Of a stretch of DNA of 8,681 nt, positions 1 through 6,509 are shown one piece after another. The translations under genes were made by a program, and so were the position numbers. The first letter of the stretch is position 1. Each line of letters opens with the position of its first letter. This DNA comes from JAENVT01 sp040005915. GTDB taxonomy: Bacteria; Actinomycetota; Acidimicrobiia; Acidimicrobiales; Ilumatobacteraceae. The notes below the pieces were generated by a model. It saw nothing but the letters and a program-made list of their open reading frames with translations, ran no database searches and was not told where the DNA came from. Location: NCBI GenBank assembly GCA_040005915.1, contig JBDTYA010000276.1, positions 1-8,681 of the forward strand, read 5' to 3'.

Positions 1-54
1 TAGAGCATCGGTTTCCTAAACCGTGCGTCGTAGGTTCGAATCCTACCGGGGGCG
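1..54 (+). tRNA. tRNA-Arg(CCU), 3' part only
   Basis: The window opens inside a tRNA gene. From the D-arm onward one reads the 3' D-stem strand GAGC, then an anticodon arm (8-12 paired with 20-24, its outermost pair a T-T mismatch). The 7-base anticodon loop is TTCCTAA, with anticodon CCT at 15-17, so it decodes AGG as arginine. A short variable region (25-29) follows. The T-arm is GTAGG / TTCGAAT / CCTAC (30-46), and the 3' acceptor strand is CGGGGGC with discriminator G at 54. The next bases are CT, so the CCA end is not encoded. The 5' half lies outside the window. tRNA-Arg 3' ends are common integration sites for mobile elements, but no integrase and no repeat of the T-arm sequence is visible here. 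Confidence 0.95.
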
Positions 55-389
55 CTAAAAAGCAGGCTTGAGCAGGGCAATCAGGAGCCCGTCGGTGCCC
101 GGGGTAGTTGAACCGTTGAGCCCATCAGTGGCTATGGGCTCGGCGAGATTGGGAAGACTGTGGGAAGGGTCGTGGGCGAACGTGGTTCGCTGCCTTCGTA
201 TTGCCGATCGGGTTCCAGCGGAGACGACGCGTGACGTCGGCCCGTTCAAACGTGCCGCTGGTTGGCCATGGGGAAGAGATTGCAACATGGGTTGACCGAG
301 TGATCAGTAACGAATTCGTCGGTCTTCGGCTGCGGGCCGGCTATCTCATCGGGCTCTGGGTTGTGGTTCGGCGACGATCTGGCTGGTCA
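55..389. other. Gene-free stretch downstream of the tRNA
   Basis: Between the tRNA and the end of the dehalogenase gene no reading frame has a family resemblance I recognise. Short open frames exist on both strands (68-295 plus, 55-288 minus), but their translations are rich in Arg, Ser and Pro and look like random high-GC reading. The one clear structure is the hairpin at 114-145. I saw no direct repeat of the tRNA 3' end that would mark an integrated element. Confidence 0.6.
114..145. repeat. 12-bp stem hairpin, possible terminator
   Basis: The arms at 118-125 (GAGCCCAT) and 134-141 (ATGGGCTC) are perfect complements around an 8-base loop. Allowing two G-T pairs, the stem extends outward to 114 and 145, giving 12 bp. 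It lies 60 bases after the tRNA on the same strand, so it could end tRNA transcription. No run of T follows it (the next bases are AGATTGGG). Terminators without a T-tract are often proposed in high-GC actinomycetes, so the role is plausible but unproven. Confidence 0.45.
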
Positions 390-1319
390 TCACTTGGGGA
401 GTTGCGGGAGCCATTTGATGAGTTCGTAGGCGATGTCTTCTCCGCGGTCGTCTTGGACGAAGTGTCCGCCGGGCTCGAAGCTGCGGTGAGGTTGGCCGGC
501 GGCGCCGGGGATGCGTTGGATGAATGTCGGTGCGAGGTGACCGAGCACGGGATCGTGCGGGCACCACAGGGTCAAGAACGGCTTGTCCCAGGTTTCGAGG
601 ATCACCCAGGCAGCCTGGTTCTCCGTGACAGCATCGTGTTGTGCGGTGATGGGGACGAGTGTCGGGAAGGCGATTGCGCCCGCCATGTAGGACCGGTCGG
701 GGAAAGGGGCCGCGTAGGCGCGGATCTCGTCGTCGTCGAGTCGGCGGGCTTGAACTGCCCGCGCGAACAGCGCGCCGATGTCGTCGAAGGCGGGGCTTTG
801 CGAGTAGGCGAGCCAAGCGTCGAAACCTGGGCCGGCCGACTCGCCGGTTGGGAGGGCGGTGTTCCCGATTGCGACGCGAGCGAACTGGCCCGGACGCTCA
901 GCGACCAGGCGAAGGCCGAGCAGGCCACCCCAGTCCTGGGCGAACAGTGTGCAGCCAGCCTGTAGCTGGATTGCATCCAGAAAGGTGTGCAACCAGCGGA
1001 CATGTCCGTTGTAGCTGTATGTGGCCCGGTCGGTTGGTTTGTCGGAGCGCCCGAATCCGATCAGGTCGGGGGCGATGCAGCGGTAGCCGGCGCCGGTCAA
1101 CGGTGGGATCATCCGGCGATACAGGTAGCTCCATGCCGGTTCGCCATGGAGCAACAGCACAACGGGGGCATCGCGTGGGCCTTCGTCGACGTAGACCATC
1201 CGCAGCCCGTCGATCGTGACTTCGATGGTGTCGTACGGGAAGTCGGCCAAACCCTCGAACCGATATTCGGGCGTACGGACGTACTCGATCCCTGCGTCCG
1301 TCATGAACGTCTCGGCCAC
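390..1319 (-). CDS. Haloalkane dehalogenase, class I (alpha/beta-hydrolase)
   Basis: This 309-residue enzyme should cleave carbon-halogen bonds of haloalkanes with water, giving an alcohol, a halide and a proton, in the cytoplasm. The frame carries the full alpha/beta-hydrolase layout: HGEPAW at 58-63 (oxyanion-side Glu60), the nucleophile motif QDWGG at 128-132 (Asp129), the cap domain with FDAW at 166-169, HDPVLG at 255-260 (acid Asp256) and GGHFVQ at 284-289 (base His286). Trp130 and Trp169 match the two halide-binding tryptophans of the DhlA-type (HLD-I) subfamily, and YAAPFPDRSY in the cap also matches that group. Length is normal and no lesion is seen. The start is GTG at 1319, preceded by AAGGGG with a 5-base spacer; the next candidate is ATG five codons later. 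A TTGACT box lies at 1375-1370, but I see no convincing -10. It stands alone, 130 bases from a damaged VOC gene on the same strand. The natural substrate cannot be read from the sequence. An epoxide hydrolase is a less likely alternative because the second halide Trp is present. Confidence 0.92.
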   Translation of the reverse strand: MAETFMTDAGIEYVRTPEYRFEGLADFPYDTIEVTIDGLRMVYVDEGPRDAPVVLLLHGEPAWSYLYRRMIPPLTGAGYRCIAPDLIGFGRSDKPTDRATYSYNGHVRWLHTFLDAIQLQAGCTLFAQDWGGLLGLRLVAERPGQFARVAIGNTALPTGESAGPGFDAWLAYSQSPAFDDIGALFARAVQARRLDDDEIRAYAAPFPDRSYMAGAIAFPTLVPITAQHDAVTENQAAWVILETWDKPFLTLWCPHDPVLGHLAPTFIQRIPGAAGQPHRSFEPGGHFVQDDRGEDIAYELIKWLPQLPK

Positions 1320-1450
1320 GTGATCCCCTTCATCGGACGCCCATTGAAATGGATCGTCGGCGTGAACCTAGTCAATGAGCGGTTTGCGTATCGTCAGCAG
1401 CTGCGAGTCGAGTCTGCCGACCCAGCGACGCGCCGTTCGCTGAGGTTCGG

Positions 1451-1870
1451 TCACGCCGTGCCGCCCGGATCGCGGAGGTAACAGAGCCGGTCGATGTCCT
1501 CGAACTGCGCGATCTCGCCGACGAGTACGCCGCCGCGAGCCCTCATCCGCGTGACCACGTCGTCGATGTCGTCGACCGGGGACATGAGGCGACGGAGACC
1601 GAACGTTCTCGCTGGCTCGTTGGGCTCAGCGGCCGTCGCTGTCGGATGGTGGAACTTCGTCAACTCGAGCCGGCCGTGGCCGGCGGGTGTGCGCACACAG
1701 GCGATCTCGACTCGAACGTCTTCGAGGCCGACGACGCGGCCGCCCCAGGCACCCTCGACGTGTGACGAGCCACCGTTCAGTTCCAGGCCGAGTTCGACGA
1801 ACAAGGTGACCGCTGCGTGCAGGTCCTCCACGACGACCCGACGTGGTCCAAGTGTTGGTTGTCGTGACAC
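1451..1870 (-). pseudogene. VOC/glyoxalase-family protein gene, frame-damaged
   Basis: From residue 12 on, the 139-residue frame reads as a VOC (vicinal oxygen chelate) protein: VVVEDLHAAVTLFVELGLELNG, HGRLELTKFHHP, a second half starting LRRLMSPVDDIDDVVTRMRARGG and ending LCYLRDPGGTA. The first 11 residues do not fit the family. The expected first strand, DNQHLDHVG with its metal-binding His, is encoded at the same place in another frame (about 1836-1863). Adding one base between 1837 and 1836 restores HLDHVGIVVEDL exactly. The GTG start at 1870 has a strong GGAGG four bases upstream and is in the shifted frame, so an extra base near 1864 would have to compensate. At the other end a TGA falls just after DPGG, removing the last strand that normally carries the Glu metal ligand; the frame past the stop reads PNLSER, reminiscent of the usual end. 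The product therefore lacks the metal-site His and Glu and is probably non-functional. Sequencing error at the indels is possible. Confidence 0.75.
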
Positions 1871-1977
1871 GGGCCCTCCGGTCGCGTTGCGGTCTCCGGG
1901 ACAGCAGGGGCCGCGCTGTACGGCCTGGCTGTAGCGGCGAGGTCTCGCACTTGTTCGTCGGTGAACGTGGTGTTCAT
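1777..1977 (-). CDS. Small ORF with good RBS, reading into the VOC gene
   Basis: This 66-residue frame begins MNTTFTDEQVRDLAATARPYS and later reads DNQHLDHVG, the missing first strand of the VOC gene, before running on out of frame to a TGA at 1777. GAGGAG at 1989-1984 precedes two adjacent ATGs: 1980 with a 3-base spacer and 1977 with a 6-base spacer, so 1977 is preferred. The opening FTDEQVR..ATARPY resembles, from memory, the N-terminus of YCII-related small proteins of actinomycetes, but the rest of that domain is absent. Two readings fit: the stump of a YCII-like gene joined by deletion to the VOC gene, or an N-terminal extension of one VOC protein broken by a single base loss near 1837. 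Translation may occur, but the product as it stands is unlikely to fold. Confidence 0.4.
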   Translation of the reverse strand: MNTTFTDEQVRDLAATARPYSAAPAVPETATRPEGPCHDNQHLDHVGSSWRTCTQRSPCSSNSAWN

Positions 1978-2051
1978 CATGCGCTCCTCAGGTTGGCGTC
2001 GCCGGACGGAGTCGACCGAGCGGGCGGGGCATTCGGGTCTGGAAATCGATG

Positions 2052-2071
2052 AGGCCGACCTACGTCGGCCT
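2052..2071 (-). terminator. GC-rich hairpin after the ABC operon
   Basis: The arms AGGCCGAC (2052-2059) and GTCGGCCT (2064-2071) are perfect complements around a 4-base loop. Read on the minus strand it lies about 140 bases past the permease stop codon and is followed by CATCGATTTCC, only weakly T-rich. It is the best candidate for the operon terminator. A weaker 5-bp hairpin (2184-2197) sits nearer the stop. The region 1981-2209 between the permease and the small ORF has no recognisable gene. A protein-binding palindrome is an alternative. Confidence 0.4.
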
Positions 2072-2209
2072 GAGCGCGATGCGCGCCATGACCGTGCTCG
2101 GATCGTTGAGCATCGCGAGGCAACCCGGCCTGTCCACCGCAGAAGGTTCTCGAACACGCACCGGTGACGCCGACCGCACAGCCCGACGCCCTCGTCGCGT
2201 GCCGATGGT

Positions 2210-4663
2210 TCAGTCGATGGGTTGACGGGCGAAGGATTTGGGCTCGCGGCCGGCGAGCACCCATCCGGCGGCTGTTGCGGCGAGCGGGAGCCCGATGAGC
2301 AGAGTGAGCAGGTTGTTGACGGGTAGGGGAGCGAGTCTGCCGAGGTCGGTGTGGAAGGCGGCGATGAGCGCTCCGTATGCGGTTGCGACCGCGAGGACGA
2401 CGCCGAGGGTCGCGAGGGCGCCTGCGGTGGAGGCGGTGATCGCTCGTCGTGTCCGCCCGGCTGCGCCGGTGGCGGTCATTGTGCGGACGTCGCGAGCGGA
2501 TTCGCCGCGGATGAGGCCGACGGTCATCGCGACGATCGCCATGGCCAGGAGTGCGCCGATGAGCGTTGCCCCGTTGCGGACGGAGGACAGGCTGTCTTGG
2601 TGATCGCGGGTCTCGATGACGAGACCGGCGTCCGCGGCGGCGGAGCGTGCGTGGTTGATCTGCGCGGAGGTGAGTGCTGTGGGTGATTCGATGATCCATG
2701 CTGTTCGCGCCGATACCCAGCCCTTACGCTGCAGGGCCGTTTCGGTGATCAGCGAGTTGGGGGCGTCGTGCCATTTCGGTAGGTCGACGATCTGTGTGGA
2801 GGCTGGTGGGGCGTCGAAGTCCGGTCGCTCGAACTTGCCGGTGCCGTTCAGCGGGGGTGGGGCGAGCAGCAGCATGGGCTCAGTCCGGGTGGTGAGCACA
2901 TCGACGGCCGGATCGATGGTTGCGGGGTCGATGCCATAGGCGGAGAGCACTTCCGGTGTCGCGACGAACGGGAGTGCAGCGTCTTCGATGGTGTTCTCAC
3001 CGCGTCGGATTCCCAGGGTTGCCGGTGGGCGATCGCCGGTCGCGCCCTCCGATGCGGCGAAGGCGACGTTCAGCGGTATCGGCGCGAACCCGGATCCGAG
3101 CGCTGTGGCGACTCCCTCGGCGCGAGCGTCGAGGGACGCCGTCTGCGCGGCGATCGCTGCCGGGTCGGTCGGCGACTGGATCGAGTCGACCATGATCATC
3201 AACTCGCTCGCCGAGAGGTTGCCGGCTCCTGGAGGATCCTGGCTGGCAGCTGCGACAGCGATCACGCCGACGGCGATGCCGAGCCCGAGCGTGATCGCAG
3301 CGAGCGCCGCCGCGGCCCGAGCTTGATACCTCGACAGATCGCGCAGAGCCAACCGGGGGGCGAATGGCAGTCGGCGGGCAACCAAACCGAGCAGGCGCAC
3401 GGCCGCCGGTGCGACGAAGATCGCGCCGACGACGACGGCGAGGAGTCCGACCACGAGTAGCAGCGGGCGGACATGCCGGCTCGTCGCATGGGCGAACACG
3501 ATGCTGACGACGCCCGATGTGGCGAAGGCGATCGCGACGAGCAACGACCGATGGGTCGGCTGCGGCTTGGCCGGCCGTCCCGCGAGTGCTGCCATCACCG
3601 GTTGTCGAGCCGCGACTCGTGCGGGCCACCACGCAGCGAGGGTCGACATCACGACAGCGAGCACCAGAATCGCCAGGACGAGACCCCACGGCATGTCGAG
3701 GCGGCCGATGTGATGGTTCGCGGCCCGTTCGACGGCCGGTGCGGCGACGATCCAGCCAGCGATGCCCAAGGCGCCGCCGATCACCGCCGCGGCGAGCGCG
3801 ACGATAACGCCGTTGGCGAGGACCACGAGGCGCACTTGTCGCGTCGTCGCGCCGATCGCGGTCACGAGTCCGAGCTGTCGTTGATGGCGTTGTGCGACAA
3901 CGAGGAATCCGGCGGATGCGATCAGGCCGACGAGGGCCATCAGCAGAGTCGTCGCGGTGAGCACGACGGCCGCCACGGCACCGTTTTGGGCGCCGATCAG
4001 TTCGATCCGGAACGACAGTCCGCTGCCGACCTCCGTCGCCGGTGGTGACTCGGGGTTGATCGAGTCGCGATCGGCGAACAGTGTGATCGAGGTCGGATCG
4101 GCGATGGTTCCCGGGGCGACGAGACCGAAGGTGTCATCGAGTTGCGCCGGGTTTTCGACAATCCCGACCACCGTTGCAGGTGACCCGAGCGCGACGGCGG
4201 AGCCGATGCCGGTATCGAGCAGCGACGCCGCAGACTTCGTCAGTGCTACCTCGCCGACACCCGTCGGGTAGCGGCCGGACACCACGTGCAATGTCCCCGA
4301 GCTGTACACGCCGGCGGGGTCTTGATCGCGCACATCGAGATCGCGGACGGATCCCGGTACCGGGACCGCCAGGTGCGCGACGGGCTCAACGATGCCGAAC
4401 CTCGCCGCCGCAGCCGTCGCTGCTTTGTCGAGCGTGAAGCCATCGAGATGACCGTCACCCTCGACCGTGATCCGGGCGCCTCCGGAACCGAAACGGCCGT
4501 CGGCGTCCGACGACGCATTGGTAGCCACTGCAGAGCCTGCGACCGCGGCCGCGATCGCGACGACGAGCAAGGCCAGCACCAGGATTTGTTGGCGCCACTC
4601 CCGTCGGAACATCCGCAGCGCCCACCGCATGATGGGGCGTCGGCCCGAACGAGTGCGGCTCAC
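2210..4663 (-). CDS. ABC transporter permease, FtsX/MacB-type, 10 membrane segments
   Basis: This 817-residue membrane protein is the permease partner of the ATPase encoded just before it. About ten hydrophobic segments are visible, near residues 27-48, 229-257, 280-309, 327-346, 372-392, 399-422, 450-473, 698-718, 743-769 and 783-804. Two large soluble loops (about 49-228 and 474-697) lie after the first and seventh segments and would be extracytoplasmic. This is the duplicated FtsX layout. After segment 2 comes RQLGLVTAIGATTRQVRLV, the usual cytoplasmic coupling region of FtsX permeases; RDVRTMTATGAAGRTRRAI after segment 8 is its counterpart in the second half. The basic N-terminus (MRWALRMFRREWRQQ) is typical. 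The GTG start at 4663 overlaps the ATPase stop in GTGA and has AGGA six bases upstream. ATG at codon 12 is an alternative but lacks a ribosome binding site. No lesion is seen. The substrate is unknown; relatives export peptides, antibiotics or lipids, or act in envelope stress sensing. Confidence 0.92.
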   Translation of the reverse strand: MSRTRSGRRPIMRWALRMFRREWRQQILVLALLVVAIAAAVAGSAVATNASSDADGRFGSGGARITVEGDGHLDGFTLDKAATAAAARFGIVEPVAHLAVPVPGSVRDLDVRDQDPAGVYSSGTLHVVSGRYPTGVGEVALTKSAASLLDTGIGSAVALGSPATVVGIVENPAQLDDTFGLVAPGTIADPTSITLFADRDSINPESPPATEVGSGLSFRIELIGAQNGAVAAVVLTATTLLMALVGLIASAGFLVVAQRHQRQLGLVTAIGATTRQVRLVVLANGVIVALAAAVIGGALGIAGWIVAAPAVERAANHHIGRLDMPWGLVLAILVLAVVMSTLAAWWPARVAARQPVMAALAGRPAKPQPTHRSLLVAIAFATSGVVSIVFAHATSRHVRPLLLVVGLLAVVVGAIFVAPAAVRLLGLVARRLPFAPRLALRDLSRYQARAAAALAAITLGLGIAVGVIAVAAASQDPPGAGNLSASELMIMVDSIQSPTDPAAIAAQTASLDARAEGVATALGSGFAPIPLNVAFAASEGATGDRPPATLGIRRGENTIEDAALPFVATPEVLSAYGIDPATIDPAVDVLTTRTEPMLLLAPPPLNGTGKFERPDFDAPPASTQIVDLPKWHDAPNSLITETALQRKGWVSARTAWIIESPTALTSAQINHARSAAADAGLVIETRDHQDSLSSVRNGATLIGALLAMAIVAMTVGLIRGESARDVRTMTATGAAGRTRRAITASTAGALATLGVVLAVATAYGALIAAFHTDLGRLAPLPVNNLLTLLIGLPLAATAAGWVLAGREPKSFARQPID

Positions 4664-5379
4664 GGCGTTCCTGCAACAAGCAACGCTTCGGGTCCCGCAG
4701 GCCGCGACGTCTGATCGACCAAATGCCCGTCACGGATGAACACCACTCGATCTGCCCACGATGCAAGCTGCGCCTCGTGGGTGACGACCACGCCCGCCGC
4801 GCCCGCCGTGCACGCCTCACGGAGCAGGCGCATCACCGACTCGCTGTTGACCGAGTCGAGCGCCCCCGTTGGTTCGTCGGCCAGCAACAGCTTGCGTTCC
4901 CCGACGATCGCGCGGGCGATCGCGACACGCTGGCGTTCACCTCCGGACAAGTCGTCAGGGAAGTGTGCTGCACGCTCGAGTACCCCGAGGCGCTCCAACG
5001 CCGCATGGGCTGCAGCCCGTGCCTGACGCGCGTTCATCCCGTCGAGCTCGAGCGGCATCGCCACATTTTCCGCAGCCGTCAACCCCGACAGCAGGTTGAA
5101 GTCCTGGAACACGAAGCCGATCGAACGGCGACGCAACCGCGCCCGGTCCTTAGCCGACATCGACCCGATCGCAGCACCGTCAACGGTCACCTCACCCGAC
5201 GTCGCATCCTCCAGCGTTCCGGCGATCGTCAGCATGCTGCTCTTACCCGAACCACTCGGACCCATCACTGCGACGAGCTCACCCGCCTCGACCAACAAAT
5301 TCACATCGCGCAGCGCGTGCACCGCCGCTGCCCCACCGCCGTACACCTTCGACACCTGCACCATCCGCAGCACGCTCAT
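4660..5379 (-). CDS. ABC transporter ATP-binding protein (MacB/LolD type)
   Basis: This 239-residue ATPase powers the adjoining FtsX-type permease, most likely as a dimer at the inner face of the membrane. All nucleotide-binding motifs are present: Walker A GPSGSGKSS at 40-48, Q-loop Gln92 in VFQDFNLL, signature LSGGERQ at 144-150, Walker B LLLADEP at 164-170 with Glu169, D-loop ALD at 173-175 and H-loop His201 in VVTHEAQLA. Length and the phrase ADEPTGALD are standard for the MacB/LolD/FtsE group. The chosen ATG at 5379 overlaps the padR stop in ATGA. The open frame continues upstream to 5526, but that part is cysteine- and arginine-rich, unlike the family, and lies wholly inside padR. No strong ribosome binding site is seen, which fits coupled translation from padR. 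The stop overlaps the permease start by 4 bases. Confidence 0.95.
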   Translation of the reverse strand: MSVLRMVQVSKVYGGGAAAVHALRDVNLLVEAGELVAVMGPSGSGKSSMLTIAGTLEDATSGEVTVDGAAIGSMSAKDRARLRRRSIGFVFQDFNLLSGLTAAENVAMPLELDGMNARQARAAAHAALERLGVLERAAHFPDDLSGGERQRVAIARAIVGERKLLLADEPTGALDSVNSESVMRLLREACTAGAAGVVVTHEAQLASWADRVVFIRDGHLVDQTSRPAGPEALLVAGTP

Positions 5380-6008
5380 CGCTGAACCGCACGACGACGA
5401 GCGGAACGTTGGCCTGCAGCGACCACGGAGTTCGCCCGCTTCGCAAGGAGGGCGGGCGTCTCGTCGGCAATCTCCGGAATGTGCAACGTGTGCTGGCGCA
5501 GCCGGACCTCGGCAGTGTCCAACCACCGGACCGCGCCCTCGATGCGATACAGCTCGGCGTCGACGACGAGCGCAAGAGCGACGTCGAGTTCAGATGCGCT
5601 TGCTTTGACGGCCGTATACCGCTGCATCGTCTCCACAAGGTGGCGGCGATGCACCTGGATCACGTCATGCACCTCGACACCCGGAACCTGAACCGCGATC
5701 AACACCTTGATCAACAACTCGTCACGCGGCGGCTGCGGATCATCGAGCGGTTTCGTCAACCAGTCGACCAACTCACGCCGACCCGGGGCCGTGATCCGGT
5801 AACCCTTCTGCGCGCCCTCATGGGGCCGCCCGTCAGCCTCGCCGGACTCCACGAGACCGTCGCGTTCGAGGCGCTGCAGCGTGGTGTACACCTGGCCGAC
5901 GTTCAACGGCCACACCTCTCCAGTGCGCGCCTCGAACTCCTGACGCAGCTGCAGCCCGTACTTCGGGCCCTCACTCAACAACGCAAGAATGGCGTGTCGC
6001 ACGCTCAC
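5376..6008 (-). CDS. PadR-family transcriptional regulator
   Basis: This is a 210-residue repressor of the PadR family and probably controls its own operon. Residues 1-85 form the winged helix (SVRHAILALLSEGPKYGLQL, then LNVGQVYTTLQRLERDGLV as the recognition region, and the wing ending GYRITAPGRREL). Residues about 95-175 form the helical C-terminal dimerisation part (Vir_act_alpha_C type), and a basic tail of about 30 residues follows. The family normally starts at (M)SVRHAxLALL, which points to GTG at 6008 with AAGGA about nine bases upstream. The open frame up to 6062 would add 18 residues that overlap the predicted operator and transcript start, so it was not used. The gene is first in the operon and overlaps the ATPase gene by 4 bases. 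PadR next to an ABC exporter usually means induction by a compound that the pump removes; that role is inferred here. Confidence 0.93.
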   Translation of the reverse strand: MSVRHAILALLSEGPKYGLQLRQEFEARTGEVWPLNVGQVYTTLQRLERDGLVESGEADGRPHEGAQKGYRITAPGRRELVDWLTKPLDDPQPPRDELLIKVLIAVQVPGVEVHDVIQVHRRHLVETMQRYTAVKASASELDVALALVVDAELYRIEGAVRWLDTAEVRLRQHTLHIPEIADETPALLAKRANSVVAAGQRSARRRAVQR

Positions 6009-6033
6009 CCGTCTGATTCCTTCAAGTCGAAAC

Positions 6034-6059
6034 TCAGTAGCATACTGAAGTACTATACT
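6034..6059. promoter_or_regulatory. Tandem AGTA-N3-TACT operator, likely PadR site
   Basis: Two copies of the inverted repeat AGTA-N3-TACT lie side by side, at 6036-6046 and 6049-6059, with their starts 13 bp apart. The first extends to TCAGTA-gca-TACTGA (6034-6048), a perfect 6-bp palindrome. The second covers the whole -10 box (6052-6057) and the first lies at the expected start of transcription, so a bound protein would block RNA polymerase. Binding by the neighbouring PadR protein is inferred from position and symmetry. Confidence 0.65.
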
Positions 6060-6079
6060 CAATATTGTTACAGCGTCAA
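6052..6079 (-). promoter_or_regulatory. Sigma-70-type promoter of the padR-ABC operon
   Basis: On the minus strand TTGACG (6079-6074) and TATAGT (6057-6052) each match the consensus in 5 of 6 positions and are separated by 16 bases. Transcription would start near 6045, leaving a leader of about 35 bases before the padR GTG at 6008 that includes AAGGA. The region is clearly AT-richer than its surroundings. This is the best promoter in the window. Confidence 0.75.
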
Positions 6080-6509
6080 TGCCGTCTCTCGCGCCACCCT
6101 CCGGATCGCAAGCCCTGCGCAGACGGGGCGCACAGGAGCGAGCAATGCGAATGGGAGCAGTTCGAGGTCGGCTCCTCTCCGACTGGGATGAAGCGCGGCG
6201 AACTCCGCAAGGCCACTCCCCGACTTACCGATTGCGCATTTGCTTGTTGTCATCGTTGGTGAGTTGCAGCTGCGGATGGCGATGCGCCTTCAGCACTCTC
6301 GCGTGCAGAGCAATGCAACGTGGCGAAGCCGAAGCCGACATGTACATCCTCTCCTACCAACCCGCGAAGAAGTACTTGCGATGAGCTCAAAGACGTGCCA
6401 CCAGCATGTCGTTCTTAGAGGGTCGTCCGACTCGAGGGTTCGCCCGGAGAATTGCGGACTGTGGCGCTTTGCGAGTCAAATTGTGGCAACAAACCGAGTC
6501 GGAGGAGTC
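6080..6509. other. Intergenic region between divergent units
   Basis: About 430 bases separate the padR promoter from the BNR-protein start. Open frames run through it: plus 6079-6384, plus 6240-6509 (joined in frame to the BNR gene) and minus 6068-6253. None resembles a known family, and the composition is less regular than in the real genes. AGTACT occurs once at about 6370, but without the full operator repeat. I found no convincing promoter for the BNR gene, although it should lie here. Confidence 0.5.

Noticed and set aside
201..965. 254-residue plus-strand open frame
   Set aside because: It lies mostly antisense to the dehalogenase, whose frame has intact catalytic motifs. Its translation matches no family and reflects codon bias in the opposite strand.
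1341..1352. CCATT-GA-AATGG inverted repeat upstream of the dehalogenase
   Set aside because: It has only 5-bp arms, no convincing -10 box places it in a promoter, and no nearby regulator gene would explain it.
1977..2699. 240-residue minus-strand open frame rich in Arg and His
   Set aside because: It overlaps the permease in another frame and has the extreme Arg/His/Pro composition of a shadow frame.
5380..5526. Upstream extension of the ABC ATPase by 49 residues
   Set aside because: The extension is Cys/Arg-rich, lies within padR, and the family starts near MSVLRMVQVSKVYG; the ATGA overlap supports 5379.
6009..6062. 18-residue N-terminal extension of PadR
   Set aside because: It covers the operator and the expected transcription start, and family members begin at SVRHA.
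6060..6067. CAATATTG palindrome inside the padR promoter spacer
   Set aside because: It is short and AT-rich and stands apart from the repeated AGTA-N3-TACT pattern, so it is likely chance.
6240..6509. 90-residue in-frame extension of the BNR protein
   Set aside because: It shows no propeller strand pattern or signal peptide, and GGAGGAG stands directly before ATG 6510.
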